From [Enterobacter] lignolyticus SCF1 (lineage in GTDB: Bacteria; Pseudomonadota; Gammaproteobacteria; Enterobacterales; Enterobacteriaceae): DNA of 64,000 bases. Each line of letters begins with the position of its first letter. The stretch's first letter is position 1. Positions 42,435 through 52,073 of the stretch are shown piece after piece. The translations under genes and the position numbers were made by a program. The stretch is from positions 806,001 to 870,000 of the forward strand of contig NC_014618.1 of the NCBI RefSeq assembly GCF_000164865.1. Direction: 5' to 3'. Under the pieces are notes generated by a model. That model was not told where the DNA came from and made no database searches. It saw only the letters and a program-made list of their open reading frames with translations.

Positions 42435-44403
42435 CGACATGTCCGTATTTTCGCCTTCGTCAGCGGGCGAACAAGGTGTACTCCGTTCTATGCAGGAGGT
42501 GGCAATGAGCTCTCAGGAGGCCAGCAAGATGCTGCGCACATACAACATTGCCTGGTGGGGCAATAACTACTACGACGTGAACGAACTGGGCCATATCAGC
42601 GTTTGCCCGGACCCGGACGTTCCGGACGCCCGCGTCGATCTCGCCAAGCTGGTGAAAGCCCGCGAAGCCCAGGGGCAGCGTCTGCCGGCGCTGTTTTGCT
42701 TCCCGCAGATCCTGCAGCACCGTCTGCGTTCGATTAACGCCGCGTTTAAGCGCGCGCGCGAATCCTATGGCTACAACGGCGACTACTTCCTGGTCTACCC
42801 GATCAAGGTTAACCAGCATCGCCGCGTCATCGAATCGCTTATCCACTCCGGCGAGCCGCTGGGCCTGGAAGCGGGCTCCAAAGCGGAGCTGATGGCGGTT
42901 CTGGCGCACGCGGGCATGACCCGTTCGGTTATCGTGTGTAACGGCTATAAAGATCGTGAATATATCCGCCTGGCGCTGATCGGCGAGAAGATGGGCCACA
43001 AGGTCTATCTGGTTATCGAGAAGATGTCCGAAGTCGCTATCGTGCTGGAAGAAGCCGAGCGCCTGAACGTGGTGCCGCGCCTTGGCGTGCGTGCGCGTCT
43101 GGCCTCTCAGGGCTCCGGCAAATGGCAGTCGTCCGGCGGCGAAAAATCCAAGTTCGGCCTGGCGGCGACGCAGGTTCTGCAGCTGGTGGAGATCCTGCGT
43201 GAGCATGGTCGCCTCGACAGCATTCAGCTGCTGCACTTCCACCTCGGCTCGCAGATGGCCAACATTCGCGATATCGCCACCGGCGTGCGTGAATCCGCCC
43301 GTTTCTACGTTGAGCTGCACAAGCTTGGCGTGAATATCCAGTGCTTCGACGTCGGCGGCGGCCTGGGCGTGGATTACGAAGGTACCCGTTCGCAGTCCGA
43401 CTGCTCGGTGAACTACGGCCTGAACGAGTACGCGAACAACATTATCTGGGCTATCGGCGACGCCTGCGAAGAGCACGGCCTGCCGCACCCGACGGTGATC
43501 ACCGAGTCCGGACGCGCGGTGACCGCGCACCATACCGTGCTGGTGTCCAATATCATCGGCGTGGAGCGCAACGAATACACCGAATCCACCGCGCCGGCGG
43601 AGGATGCGCCGCGCGCGCTGCAGAGCATGTGGGAAACCTGGCAGGAGATGCACGAACCTGGCACCCGCCGCTCCCTGCGCGAGTGGCTGCACGACAGCCA
43701 GATGGACCTGCACGATATCCACATCGGCTACTCCTCCGGCACCTTCAGCCTGCAGGAGCGCGCCTGGGCCGAGCAGCTCTATCTGAACATGTGCCATGAA
43801 GTGCAAAAACAGCTCGACCCGAGCAACCGCGCGCACCGTCCCATTATCGACGAGCTGCAGGAGCGTATGGCGGACAAAATGTACGTCAACTTCTCGCTGT
43901 TCCAGTCGATGCCGGATGCCTGGGGTATCGACCAGCTGTTCCCGGTTCTGCCGCTGGAAGGGCTGAACCACGCCCCGGAACGCCGCGCGGTGCTGCTGGA
44001 TATCACCTGTGATTCCGACGGCGCTATCGATCACTACATCGACGGCGATGGCATTGCCACCACCATGCCGATGCCGGAATACGACCCGGAAAACCCGCCG
44101 ATGCTGGGCTTCTTTATGGTCGGCGCCTATCAGGAGATCCTCGGCAACATGCACAACCTGTTCGGCGATACCGAAGCGGTCGACGTGTTTGTCTTCCCTG
44201 ACGGCAGCGTCGAGGTTGAGCTCTCCGATGAAGGGGATACCGTGGCGGACATGCTGCAGTACGTGCAGCTCGACCCGAATACGCTGCTGACGCAGTTCCG
44301 CGATCAGGTGAAAAACACCGGTCTGGACGAGGCGTTGCAGCAGCAGTTCCTCGAAGAATTTGAGGCGGGTCTGTACGGATATACCTATCTCGAGGACGAA
44401 TAA
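42427..44403 (+). CDS. speA: Biosynthetic arginine decarboxylase SpeA
   Basis: SpeA converts arginine to agmatine with PLP and Mg2+. From the ATG at 42427 it has 658 residues, the E. coli length. The alanine-racemase-like barrel carries the PLP lysine in YPIKVNQ and HFHLGSQM, and the C-terminal beta domain ends ELQ...LYGYTYLEDE. Its product goes to SpeB encoded downstream. A strong hairpin terminator at 44469-44513 separates the two genes. Its first codons overlap yqgB. Confidence 0.98.
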   Translation: MSDDMSVFSPSSAGEQGVLRSMQEVAMSSQEASKMLRTYNIAWWGNNYYDVNELGHISVCPDPDVPDARVDLAKLVKAREAQGQRLPALFCFPQILQHRLRSINAAFKRARESYGYNGDYFLVYPIKVNQHRRVIESLIHSGEPLGLEAGSKAELMAVLAHAGMTRSVIVCNGYKDREYIRLALIGEKMGHKVYLVIEKMSEVAIVLEEAERLNVVPRLGVRARLASQGSGKWQSSGGEKSKFGLAATQVLQLVEILREHGRLDSIQLLHFHLGSQMANIRDIATGVRESARFYVELHKLGVNIQCFDVGGGLGVDYEGTRSQSDCSVNYGLNEYANNIIWAIGDACEEHGLPHPTVITESGRAVTAHHTVLVSNIIGVERNEYTESTAPAEDAPRALQSMWETWQEMHEPGTRRSLREWLHDSQMDLHDIHIGYSSGTFSLQERAWAEQLYLNMCHEVQKQLDPSNRAHRPIIDELQERMADKMYVNFSLFQSMPDAWGIDQLFPVLPLEGLNHAPERRAVLLDITCDSDGAIDHYIDGDGIATTMPMPEYDPENPPMLGFFMVGAYQEILGNMHNLFGDTEAVDVFVFPDGSVEVELSDEGDTVADMLQYVQLDPNTLLTQFRDQVKNTGLDEALQQQFLEEFEAGLYGYTYLEDE

Positions 44404-44468
44404 GCCCGAGGCTTGACCCGGTTAAAATTTTGGCGATAATCGCCTTAACAAGCTGTACACACGAACGC

Positions 44469-44513
44469 AATCCCTTCCTCGTCGGGCCTAACGACGCGGA
44501 GGGGATTTTTTTT
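44469..44513 (+). terminator. Strong rho-independent terminator of speA
   Basis: A 16-bp stem with one mismatch (44469-44484 paired with 44492-44507) is followed by at least seven T residues, 65 bases after speA. Confidence 0.93.
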
Positions 44514-44554
44514 CATCTGCTTTTAAACACGACGATTTTAAAAGAGGTCAGCAC

Positions 44555-45475
44555 ATGAGCACCTTAGGTCATCAGTACGATAACTCCTTGGTATCTAACG
44601 CCTTTGGTTTTTTACGTCTTCCGATGAACTTCCAGCCGTATGACAGCAACGCTGACTGGGTCATCACCGGCGTGCCGTTCGATATGGCGACATCCGGCCG
44701 CGCGGGCGGCCGTCATGGCCCGGCGGCGATCCGCCAGGTATCGACCAACCTCGCCTGGGAACACAACCGTTTCCCGTGGAACTTCGATATGCGCGAGCGC
44801 CTGAACGTCGTGGACTGCGGCGATCTGGTGTATGCCTTTGGCGATGCCCGCGAAATGAGCGAAAAGCTGCAGGCGCATGCGGAAAAACTGCTGGCGGCCG
44901 GTAAGCGTATGCTCTCTTTCGGTGGCGACCACTTTGTAACCCTGCCGCTGCTGCGCGCGCATGCGAAGCACTTCGGTAAAATGGCGCTGGTGCATTTCGA
45001 CGCCCACACCGATACCTATGCCAACGGCTGCGAGTTCGATCACGGCACTATGTTCTTTACCGCGCCGAACGAAGGGCTGATCGATCCTAACCACTCCGTG
45101 CAGATCGGGATTCGTACCGAGTTCGACAAAGACAACGGCTTCACCGTTCTCGACGCGGGCCAGGTCAACGATCGCAGCGTTGACGACGTTATTGCGCAGG
45201 TGAAAAAGATTGTTGGCGATATGCCGGTGTATCTGACCTTCGACATCGACGCGCTGGATCCGGCCTTCGCGCCGGGCACCGGTACGCCGGTCATCGGCGG
45301 CCTGACCACCGATCGCGCCATTAAGCTGGTACGCGGTCTGAAAGATCTGAACATCGTGGGGATGGACGTGGTGGAAGTCTCTCCGGCGTACGATCAGTCT
45401 GAGATCACCGCGCTTGCCGCGGCGACGTTGGCGCTGGAAATGCTGTATATCCAGGCCGCGAAAAAAGGCGAATAA
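44555..45475 (+). CDS. speB: Agmatinase SpeB
   Basis: SpeB hydrolyses agmatine to putrescine and urea. The 306-residue ureohydrolase has all binuclear manganese motifs: GGDHFVTLP, HFDAHTDTY and FDIDALDPAFAPGTGTP. The length matches E. coli. aaagaggtc upstream is a good ribosome-binding site. With speA it gives the arginine route to putrescine, parallel to SpeC. Confidence 0.98.
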   Translation: MSTLGHQYDNSLVSNAFGFLRLPMNFQPYDSNADWVITGVPFDMATSGRAGGRHGPAAIRQVSTNLAWEHNRFPWNFDMRERLNVVDCGDLVYAFGDAREMSEKLQAHAEKLLAAGKRMLSFGGDHFVTLPLLRAHAKHFGKMALVHFDAHTDTYANGCEFDHGTMFFTAPNEGLIDPNHSVQIGIRTEFDKDNGFTVLDAGQVNDRSVDDVIAQVKKIVGDMPVYLTFDIDALDPAFAPGTGTPVIGGLTTDRAIKLVRGLKDLNIVGMDVVEVSPAYDQSEITALAAATLALEMLYIQAAKKGE

Positions 45476-45484
45476 TGACCTGTT

Positions 45485-45559
45485 GCCCGGTGACGCTGGC
45501 TTACCGGGCCTACAGGGTAATGCGTAGGCCGGATAAGGCGTTTACGCCGCCATCCGGCA
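45485..45559. repeat. REP/BIME element between speB and loiP
   Basis: Two inverted palindromic units: tgcccggtgacgctggcttaccgggc (45485 on) and gtaggccggataaggcg with its partner cgccgccatccggc (45524-45558). The second is the classical enterobacterial REP sequence. It lies between convergent genes and probably stabilises the 3' ends. Confidence 0.9.
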
Positions 45560-45570
45560 CTGTTCAACGG

Positions 45571-46329
45571 TTACTTGATCCCGTCCGCCGCCATGCGATC
45601 GCGGATATGCTGGGCGCGCTCCTCCGACGCCGGGTGATCGTCAAGCATCGAGCTCTGGCGACCCGCTTCCAGTTTCGCCAGCTTTTCGAAGCTGGTGGCC
45701 AGCCCTGACGGATTAATTCCGCGTTTGCGCAACAGATCGTACGAATAGTCGTCCGCTTCCGACTCCTGGCGCTGGGAGAACTGCGCGTTGACCAGTTTTT
45801 CGCCGAGATCGCCAAGCTGCGACTGCGACAGGCTGCCGATCATTCCGCCCGCTGAGGCGGCAATCGCGCGCAGGGCGTTGGTGCCGAGGGCGACCTGCAT
45901 CCCTTTCTTGACGTGACCCAGGGCGACGTGGCCCATCTCGTGACCAATAACCGCTTCAACCTCGTTGTCGTTCATGATGTCCATCAGCCCGCTGTAGACG
46001 CGGATGCAGCCGTTAGCCATGGCGAATGCGTTCACATCTTTGGTCACGTAAACCTTGTAGTTCACCGGCTGGCCGTTGATGTTATCGCCGAGCGCGGCGG
46101 CGATTTTGTTCAGCCGTTTGCTGTAGTCACTGTCCGCCGGGGCGATGGTCGCTTTGCTGTCCATCTCTTTGCAGGATTGATCGCTTAACGCTTTTATCTG
46201 GGCGTCGCTGAGCGAGTAGGCCTGAAAAGCTTCGGCGCCGGAGGTCATCAGCCCGTTTGAATCCATATTCTGACAACCGGTCAGAGCGGCTGCCACGCCA
46301 ATGGCAAGCAACGCAGAGCGAAGTTTCAT
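45571..46329 (-). CDS. loiP: Outer-membrane metalloprotease LoiP (YggG)
   Basis: From the ATG at 46329 it has 252 residues, the E. coli length. It has a lipoprotein signal with lipobox ALTGC, then an M48 peptidase domain with the zinc motif HEMGH and a downstream glutamate (RQESEADDYS). LoiP is a low-osmolarity-induced lipoprotein protease that needs BepA. It is divergent from tktA. Confidence 0.96.
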   Translation of the reverse strand: MKLRSALLAIGVAAALTGCQNMDSNGLMTSGAEAFQAYSLSDAQIKALSDQSCKEMDSKATIAPADSDYSKRLNKIAAALGDNINGQPVNYKVYVTKDVNAFAMANGCIRVYSGLMDIMNDNEVEAVIGHEMGHVALGHVKKGMQVALGTNALRAIAASAGGMIGSLSQSQLGDLGEKLVNAQFSQRQESEADDYSYDLLRKRGINPSGLATSFEKLAKLEAGRQSSMLDDHPASEERAQHIRDRMAADGIK

Positions 46330-46611
46330 GTTTATCTTCCGCACGATTTGAGTGATCAAAATCCGAAAACATCCCGGGCGCATAGCGTCGTGGGATTTCA
46401 AGCAAAGTATAAAGAAAATAACGATAAGCAGGCGAGGGGATTGCGCAACATGCGCGCACGATCCAGAGATTTCTGAGGCGGTACCCGGATGCTCCATGTA
46501 CATGCCTTGTCGCTTGGGTTACATTGTTCACACTTTTTTCTGGCGTAGCCTAAAACGCGCTGTCGTCAAGCCGTTCTGGCGTTGCCTTCAACAGTCCGAT
46601 CTGGAGTCAAA

Positions 46612-48603
46612 ATGTCCTCACGTAAAGAGCTTGCTAATGCTATTCGTGCGCTGAGCATGGACGCAGTACAGAAAGCCAAATCCGGTCACCCGGGCGCCCC
46701 GATGGGTATGGCTGACATTGCCGAAGTCCTGTGGCGTGATTTCCTGAACCACAACCCGCAGAACCCGGCCTGGGCTGACCGTGACCGCTTCGTGCTGTCC
46801 AACGGCCACGGCTCCATGCTGATCTATAGCCTGCTGCACCTCACCGGCTATGATCTGCCAATCGAAGAGCTGAAAAACTTCCGTCAGCTGCACTCCAAAA
46901 CCCCAGGTCACCCGGAAGTGGGCTACACCGCTGGCGTAGAAACCACCACCGGCCCGCTGGGCCAGGGTATCGCCAACGCCGTAGGTATGGCTATCGCGGA
47001 AAAGACGCTGGCGGCGCAGTTTAACCGTCCGGGTCACGATATCGTGAACCATTACACCTACGCCTTTATGGGCGACGGCTGCATGATGGAAGGCATCTCC
47101 CACGAAGTGTGTTCCCTGGCGGGCACGCTGAAGCTGGGCAAGCTGGTGGCATTCTATGATGACAACGGTATCTCCATCGACGGCCACGTTGAAGGCTGGT
47201 TCACCGACGACACCGCTAAACGTTTCGAAGCGTACGGCTGGCACGTCGTGCGCGGCGTAGACGGCCACAATGCCGATGCCATCAAACGCGCAGTAGAGGA
47301 AGCGCGTGCGGTGACCGACAAACCGTCTCTGCTGATGTGCAAAACCATCATCGGCTTCGGCTCTCCGAACAAAGCGGGCACCCATGACTCCCACGGCGCG
47401 CCGCTGGGCGACGCTGAAATCGCGCTGACCCGCGAAGCGCTCGGCTGGAAACACCCGGCGTTCGAAATCCCGTCTGAAATCTATGCGCAGTGGGATGCGA
47501 AAGAAGCCGGTCAGGCGAAAGAGTCCGCCTGGAACGAGAAATTCGCCGCCTATGCGAAAGCGTTCCCGCAGGAAGCTGCTGAATTCACCCGTCGTATGAA
47601 GGGTGAGATGCCGTCTGATTTCGACGCGAAAGCGAACGCATTCATCGCTAAACTGCAGGCTAATCCGGCGAAAATCGCCAGCCGTAAAGCGTCGCAGAAT
47701 GCTATCGAAGCATTCGGCCCGCTGCTGCCAGAGTTCCTCGGCGGTTCCGCAGATCTCGCGCCTTCCAACCTGACCCTGTGGTCCGGTTCTAAAGCCATCA
47801 ACGAAGATACTGCCGGTAACTACATCCACTACGGCGTGCGTGAATTCGGTATGACCGCGATCGCCAACGGTATCTCTCTGCACGGCGGTTTCCTGCCGTA
47901 CACCTCCACCTTCCTGATGTTCGTGGAATACGCCCGTAACGCGGTGCGTATGGCGGCGCTGATGAAGCAGCGTCAGGTGATGGTCTACACCCACGACTCC
48001 ATCGGTCTGGGCGAAGACGGCCCGACGCACCAGCCGGTTGAGCAGGTAGCGTCCCTGCGCGTCACCCCGAACATGAGCACATGGCGTCCGTGCGACCAGG
48101 TTGAATCTGCGGTCGCGTGGAAATACGGCGTAGAGCGTCACGACGGCCCGACCGCGCTGATCCTCTCCCGTCAGAACCTGGCGCAGCAGGACCGTACCGA
48201 GCAGCAGCTGAAAGACATCGCCCGCGGCGGCTATGTGCTGAAAGATTGCGCAGGCCAGCCGGAGCTTATCTTCATCGCCACCGGTTCTGAGGTTGAGCTG
48301 GCGGTTGCCGCATGGGACAAACTGACCGCAGAAGGCGTGAAAGCCCGCGTGGTGTCCATGCCGTCTACCGATGCGTTCGACAAGCAGGATGCCGCATACC
48401 GTGAATCCGTACTGCCGAAAGCGGTCTCCGCTCGTGTGGCGGTGGAAGCGGGTATTGCTGACTACTGGTTCAAATACGTAGGCCTGAACGGCGCTATCGT
48501 CGGTATGACCACCTTTGGTGAGTCTGCGCCAGCGGAACTGCTGTTCGAAGAGTTCGGCTTTACCGTAGAGAACGTGGTCGCCAAAGCGAAAGCGCTGCTG
48601 TAA
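46612..48603 (+). CDS. tktA: Transketolase 1
   Basis: TktA moves two-carbon ketol units between sugar phosphates in the pentose phosphate pathway using thiamine diphosphate. From the ATG at 46612 it has 663 residues, the E. coli length, nearly identical throughout. The ThDP motif GDGCMMEG...NN-type helix and GLGEDGPTHQPVEQ are intact. The 282-base gap to loiP holds its promoter. It supplies erythrose-4-phosphate, the substrate of Epd encoded about 8 kb downstream. Confidence 0.98.
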   Translation: MSSRKELANAIRALSMDAVQKAKSGHPGAPMGMADIAEVLWRDFLNHNPQNPAWADRDRFVLSNGHGSMLIYSLLHLTGYDLPIEELKNFRQLHSKTPGHPEVGYTAGVETTTGPLGQGIANAVGMAIAEKTLAAQFNRPGHDIVNHYTYAFMGDGCMMEGISHEVCSLAGTLKLGKLVAFYDDNGISIDGHVEGWFTDDTAKRFEAYGWHVVRGVDGHNADAIKRAVEEARAVTDKPSLLMCKTIIGFGSPNKAGTHDSHGAPLGDAEIALTREALGWKHPAFEIPSEIYAQWDAKEAGQAKESAWNEKFAAYAKAFPQEAAEFTRRMKGEMPSDFDAKANAFIAKLQANPAKIASRKASQNAIEAFGPLLPEFLGGSADLAPSNLTLWSGSKAINEDTAGNYIHYGVREFGMTAIANGISLHGGFLPYTSTFLMFVEYARNAVRMAALMKQRQVMVYTHDSIGLGEDGPTHQPVEQVASLRVTPNMSTWRPCDQVESAVAWKYGVERHDGPTALILSRQNLAQQDRTEQQLKDIARGGYVLKDCAGQPELIFIATGSEVELAVAAWDKLTAEGVKARVVSMPSTDAFDKQDAAYRESVLPKAVSARVAVEAGIADYWFKYVGLNGAIVGMTTFGESAPAELLFEEFGFTVENVVAKAKALL

Positions 48604-48621
48604 TCCGAAAAGCGATATCTG

Positions 48622-48646
48622 AAGCCGGGCGAATGCCCGGCTTTTT
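48622..48646 (+). terminator. Terminator of tktA
   Basis: Stem aagccgggc/gcccggctt with loop gaat, followed by ttttt, 18 bases after the stop codon. Confidence 0.92.
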
Positions 48647-48919
48647 AATGTTCGAGATCACTAAAATTAATAGTGGCAATAGATAAAATGTGATCTGCAT
48701 TGCAATTATTTGATTTATGTTTTTGATGTATTTGTAGTTAAAGTCACATTTATATAGTTGCAATTTATTACTCTTAACTTAATTCATTGATATTTATAAG
48801 AACGTAAAACCCACTCCCTGTCACGTCTCATCAACTACCCCTGTTTGCTTTCGGCAAGTGCCACGCGTATTTTATTTTTAGAACTGTACTGTACCTAAAA
48901 ATAAAAGAAGAGGGCGCAT

Positions 48920-49363
48920 ATGCGGCTAATTGACTATTTCCCTGAATCCTCAATCTCAATACATAAATCAGTGGCAGACTGGCAAAGTGCAGTTGATCTT
49001 TGTATGGCGCCACTGTTAAACCATCATTACATAAATCATCAGTATATTTCAGCAATCAAAGAATCTACGCTGAATAATGGCCCATATTATATTCTGGTAC
49101 CGGGTGTCGCTATGCCGCATACCCGACCCGAATATGGCGCCATGAAAACCGGTATGACATTAACGCTGCTGAAGGAAGGCGTATTTTTTGCTGAAGGCGG
49201 AGAACCTGTCACGTTATTAATCGGTTTGTCTGCGGCTGATTCAGATTCTCATATTGGTGCAATCCAGGCGCTGAGTGAACTGCTGAGTGAAGAAGAACAG
49301 CTGAATTTATTACTCACCGCGCATAATGAAAAACAGCTAGCGGATATTATTGCTCACGCATAA
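48920..49363 (+). CDS. cmtB: PTS mannitol-type EIIA component CmtB
   Basis: A 147-residue EIIA domain of the fructose/mannitol PTS family, matching E. coli CmtB in length and sequence (MRLIDYFPESSISIHKS). The phosphorylated histidine is in PGVAMPHTRPE. It accepts phosphate from HPr and passes it to CmtA. The 273 bases upstream are very AT-rich and contain the promoter. Confidence 0.95.
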   Translation: MRLIDYFPESSISIHKSVADWQSAVDLCMAPLLNHHYINHQYISAIKESTLNNGPYYILVPGVAMPHTRPEYGAMKTGMTLTLLKEGVFFAEGGEPVTLLIGLSAADSDSHIGAIQALSELLSEEEQLNLLLTAHNEKQLADIIAHA

Positions 49364-49390
49364 TTCCCGTTTCCTTTACAGGATAATATC

Positions 49391-50779
49391 ATGGAAAATA
49401 AGTCTGCTCGTGCAAAGGTCCAGGCTTTTGGGGGCTTTTTAACCGCAATGGTGATTCCCAATATCGGCGCATTTATTGCCTGGGGATTGATTACCGCATT
49501 GTTTATACCAACCGGCTGGCTGCCCAATGAGCATTTCGCCAAAATCGTTGGACCGATGATCACCTACCTGCTGCCGGTAATGATTGGCTCTACCGGCGGT
49601 CATCTGGTCGGCGGCAAGCGCGGCGCGGTGATGGGGGGAATCGGTACGATTGGCGTGATTATCGGCGCCGATATTCCTATGTTCCTGGGCTCAATGATCA
49701 TGGGGCCGCTGGGCGGTCTGGTGATTAAATATATTGATAAAGCGCTGGAGAAGCGTATTCCCGCCGGTTTTGAGATGGTTATCAATAACTTCTCACTAGG
49801 TATCGCCGGTATGCTGCTGTGCCTGCTGGGGTTTGAAATCATTGGGCCTGCGGTGCTGATTGCCAACAACTTTGTTAAAGAGTGCATTGAGGCCCTGGTG
49901 CATGCAGGCTATCTGCCGCTGCTGTCGGTAATCAATGAACCGGCAAAGATCCTCTTTCTTAACAACGCCATTGACCAGGGCGTCTACTACCCGCTGGGGA
50001 TGCAGCAGGCGTCCGTCGAGGGGAAATCGATCTTCTTTATGGTGGCGTCGAACCCGGGGCCGGGCCTGGGACTGCTGTTAGCCTTCTCCTTTTTTGGCAA
50101 AGGGATGAGTAAACGCTCTGCCCCCGGCGCGATGATTATTCACTTCCTGGGCGGGATCCACGAGCTGTACTTCCCGTACGTGCTGATGAAGCCGCTGACG
50201 ATCGTCGGCATGATTGCGGGCGGGATGTCCGGCACCTGGGTGTTCAACATGCTGGGTGGCGGTCTGGTTGCCGGGCCGAGTCCGGGCTCGATTTTCGCCT
50301 ATCTCGCCCTGACGCCGAAAGGGTCGTTTATGGCGACAATTGCCGGTGTGACGGCTGGTACGCTGGTGACCTTCCTTATCACCGCTCTCATCCTGAAGAT
50401 GGAAAAAACGGCGGCAGCGGAAAGTGAAGACGAGTTTGCCCGCTCTGCTGGCACCGTCAAAGCCATGAAGCAGGAAGGGGCGTTTTCCCAGCGCGGCGTA
50501 GAGCGAATCGCTTTCGTTTGCGATGCGGGGATGGGATCCAGCGCGATGGGGGCAACCACCTTTCGCAAGCGTCTGGAAAAAAGCGGTCTCACCATTGATG
50601 TGAAGCATTACGCCATTGAAAACGTACCTGACGATGCGGACATGATAGTGACGCACGCAAGTCTGGAAGGGCGGGTAAAGCGCGTAACCGACAAACCATT
50701 AGTGCTGATAAATAACTATATTGGTGACCCGCAGCTGGATACGTTATTTAAACAACTTACCGCTGAACACCAGCATTGA
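49391..50779 (+). CDS. cmtA: PTS mannitol-type EIICB component CmtA
   Basis: A 462-residue protein: an N-terminal EIIC membrane domain (about 1-340) with substrate motifs GGIHELYFPYVLM, and a C-terminal EIIB domain with phosphocysteine in VCDAGMGSSAMG (around residue 380). The EIIA function is on separate CmtB encoded just upstream. In E. coli cmtAB is cryptic; the sugar is unproven, though mannitol is presumed from sequence. It is followed at 16 bases by yggP. Confidence 0.95.
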   Translation: MENKSARAKVQAFGGFLTAMVIPNIGAFIAWGLITALFIPTGWLPNEHFAKIVGPMITYLLPVMIGSTGGHLVGGKRGAVMGGIGTIGVIIGADIPMFLGSMIMGPLGGLVIKYIDKALEKRIPAGFEMVINNFSLGIAGMLLCLLGFEIIGPAVLIANNFVKECIEALVHAGYLPLLSVINEPAKILFLNNAIDQGVYYPLGMQQASVEGKSIFFMVASNPGPGLGLLLAFSFFGKGMSKRSAPGAMIIHFLGGIHELYFPYVLMKPLTIVGMIAGGMSGTWVFNMLGGGLVAGPSPGSIFAYLALTPKGSFMATIAGVTAGTLVTFLITALILKMEKTAAAESEDEFARSAGTVKAMKQEGAFSQRGVERIAFVCDAGMGSSAMGATTFRKRLEKSGLTIDVKHYAIENVPDDADMIVTHASLEGRVKRVTDKPLVLINNYIGDPQLDTLFKQLTAEHQH

Positions 50780-50795
50780 TTCACCGAGGTTAATT

Positions 50796-52073
50796 ATGAA
50801 GACTAAAGTCGCTGCGATATATGGCAAGCGGGATGTTCGCATCCGTGAATTTGATCTGCCGGAAATCACCGATAATGAGCTGCTGGTCAGCGTGATTTCC
50901 GACAGCGTCTGTTTATCCACCTGGAAGGCTGCATTATTGGGCTGTGAGCATAAGCGCGTACCGGATGATTTGGAAAACCATCCGGTTATTACCGGACACG
51001 AGTGCGCAGGGGTTATTGTCGAAGTCGGAAAAAATCTGCAAGGGCAGTATAAAAAGGGGCAGCGTTTTGTATTGCAACCGGCAATGGGGCTGCCAACCGG
51101 ATATTCAGCAGGGTACAGCTATGAATATTTTGGCGGGAACGCCACCTATATGATTATTCCGGAAGTGGCGATTAATCTGGGCTGCGTTTTACCGTATCAC
51201 GGCTCTTATTTCGCGGCGGCGTCGCTGGCGGAACCGCTGTGCTGCATTATTGGCGCCTACAATGCGAATTACCACACCACGCCCTATGTGTACGAGCACC
51301 GAATGGGGATAAAACCCGGAGGCAATCTGGCGTTGCTGGCCTGCGCAGGGCCGATGGGGATTGGGGCTATTGACTATGCCATTAATGGCGATATCCAGCC
51401 TTCGCGCGTGGTGGTGGTGGATATTGACGATGCGCGTCTGACGCAGGCGAAGACGCTGTTGCCGGTCGAGTGGGCGAAGGAGAAAGGTATTGAGCTTATT
51501 TACGTCAATACCCGTGATGACGACGATCCGGTCGGGATGCTACGCGCACTGACCGGCGGCGCCGGGTTTGATGATGTCTTCGTCTATGCGGCCGTGCCGT
51601 CGGTGGTGGAAATGGCTGACGAGCTGCTTGCGGAAGACGGCTGCCTGAACTTCTTCGCCGGGCCGCTTGATAAGGCGTTCAAGGTGCCGTTCAACTTTTA
51701 CAACGTGCACTACAACAGCACTCATGTGGTGGGGACCTCCGGCGGTTCGACGGAGGATATGAAAGAGGCTATTGCGCTCAGCGCCACCGGGCAGCTACAG
51801 CCCTCCTTTATGGTGACGCACATCGGCGGGCTGGATGCCGTACCGCATACCGTGCTGAATCTGCCCGATATTCCCGGCGGTAAAAAGCTTATCTATAACG
51901 GTGTGACGATGCCGCTGACGGCGATTGCTGAATTCGGGGAAAAGGGAAAAGCCGACCCGTTATTCAGGGCGCTGGCGGATCTGGTGGCGCAGACCCACGG
52001 TATCTGGAACGAAAAGGCCGAGCGGCATCTGCTGGCGCACTTCGGCGTGGATACCGGGGAGGTACCGGCATGA
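50796..52073 (+). CDS. yggP: Zinc-type alcohol dehydrogenase-like protein YggP
   Basis: From the ATG at 50796 it has 425 residues; the 25 codons upstream in frame overlap cmtA and are not used. It is a medium-chain dehydrogenase with GHECAGVIVEVG (zinc region) and the nucleotide-binding fold GPMGIGAIDYAI followed by VVVDIDDARL. Relatives include sorbitol- and sorbose-phosphate reductases. Its place after a PTS suggests oxidation of the imported sugar-alcohol phosphate. It overlaps yggF by 4 bases. Confidence 0.9.
   Translation: MKTKVAAIYGKRDVRIREFDLPEITDNELLVSVISDSVCLSTWKAALLGCEHKRVPDDLENHPVITGHECAGVIVEVGKNLQGQYKKGQRFVLQPAMGLPTGYSAGYSYEYFGGNATYMIIPEVAINLGCVLPYHGSYFAAASLAEPLCCIIGAYNANYHTTPYVYEHRMGIKPGGNLALLACAGPMGIGAIDYAINGDIQPSRVVVVDIDDARLTQAKTLLPVEWAKEKGIELIYVNTRDDDDPVGMLRALTGGAGFDDVFVYAAVPSVVEMADELLAEDGCLNFFAGPLDKAFKVPFNFYNVHYNSTHVVGTSGGSTEDMKEAIALSATGQLQPSFMVTHIGGLDAVPHTVLNLPDIPGGKKLIYNGVTMPLTAIAEFGEKGKADPLFRALADLVAQTHGIWNEKAERHLLAHFGVDTGEVPA

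Noticed and set aside
42460..44154. A 564-codon open frame antisense to speA
   Set aside because: SpeA is certain on the other strand; the antisense product is low-complexity and unlike any family I know.
46618..48141. A 507-codon open frame antisense to tktA
   Set aside because: Shadow of the highly biased tktA gene.
48648..48919. A CRP site upstream of cmtB (tgtgatctgcattgca)
   Set aside because: The second half-site matches too weakly to call.
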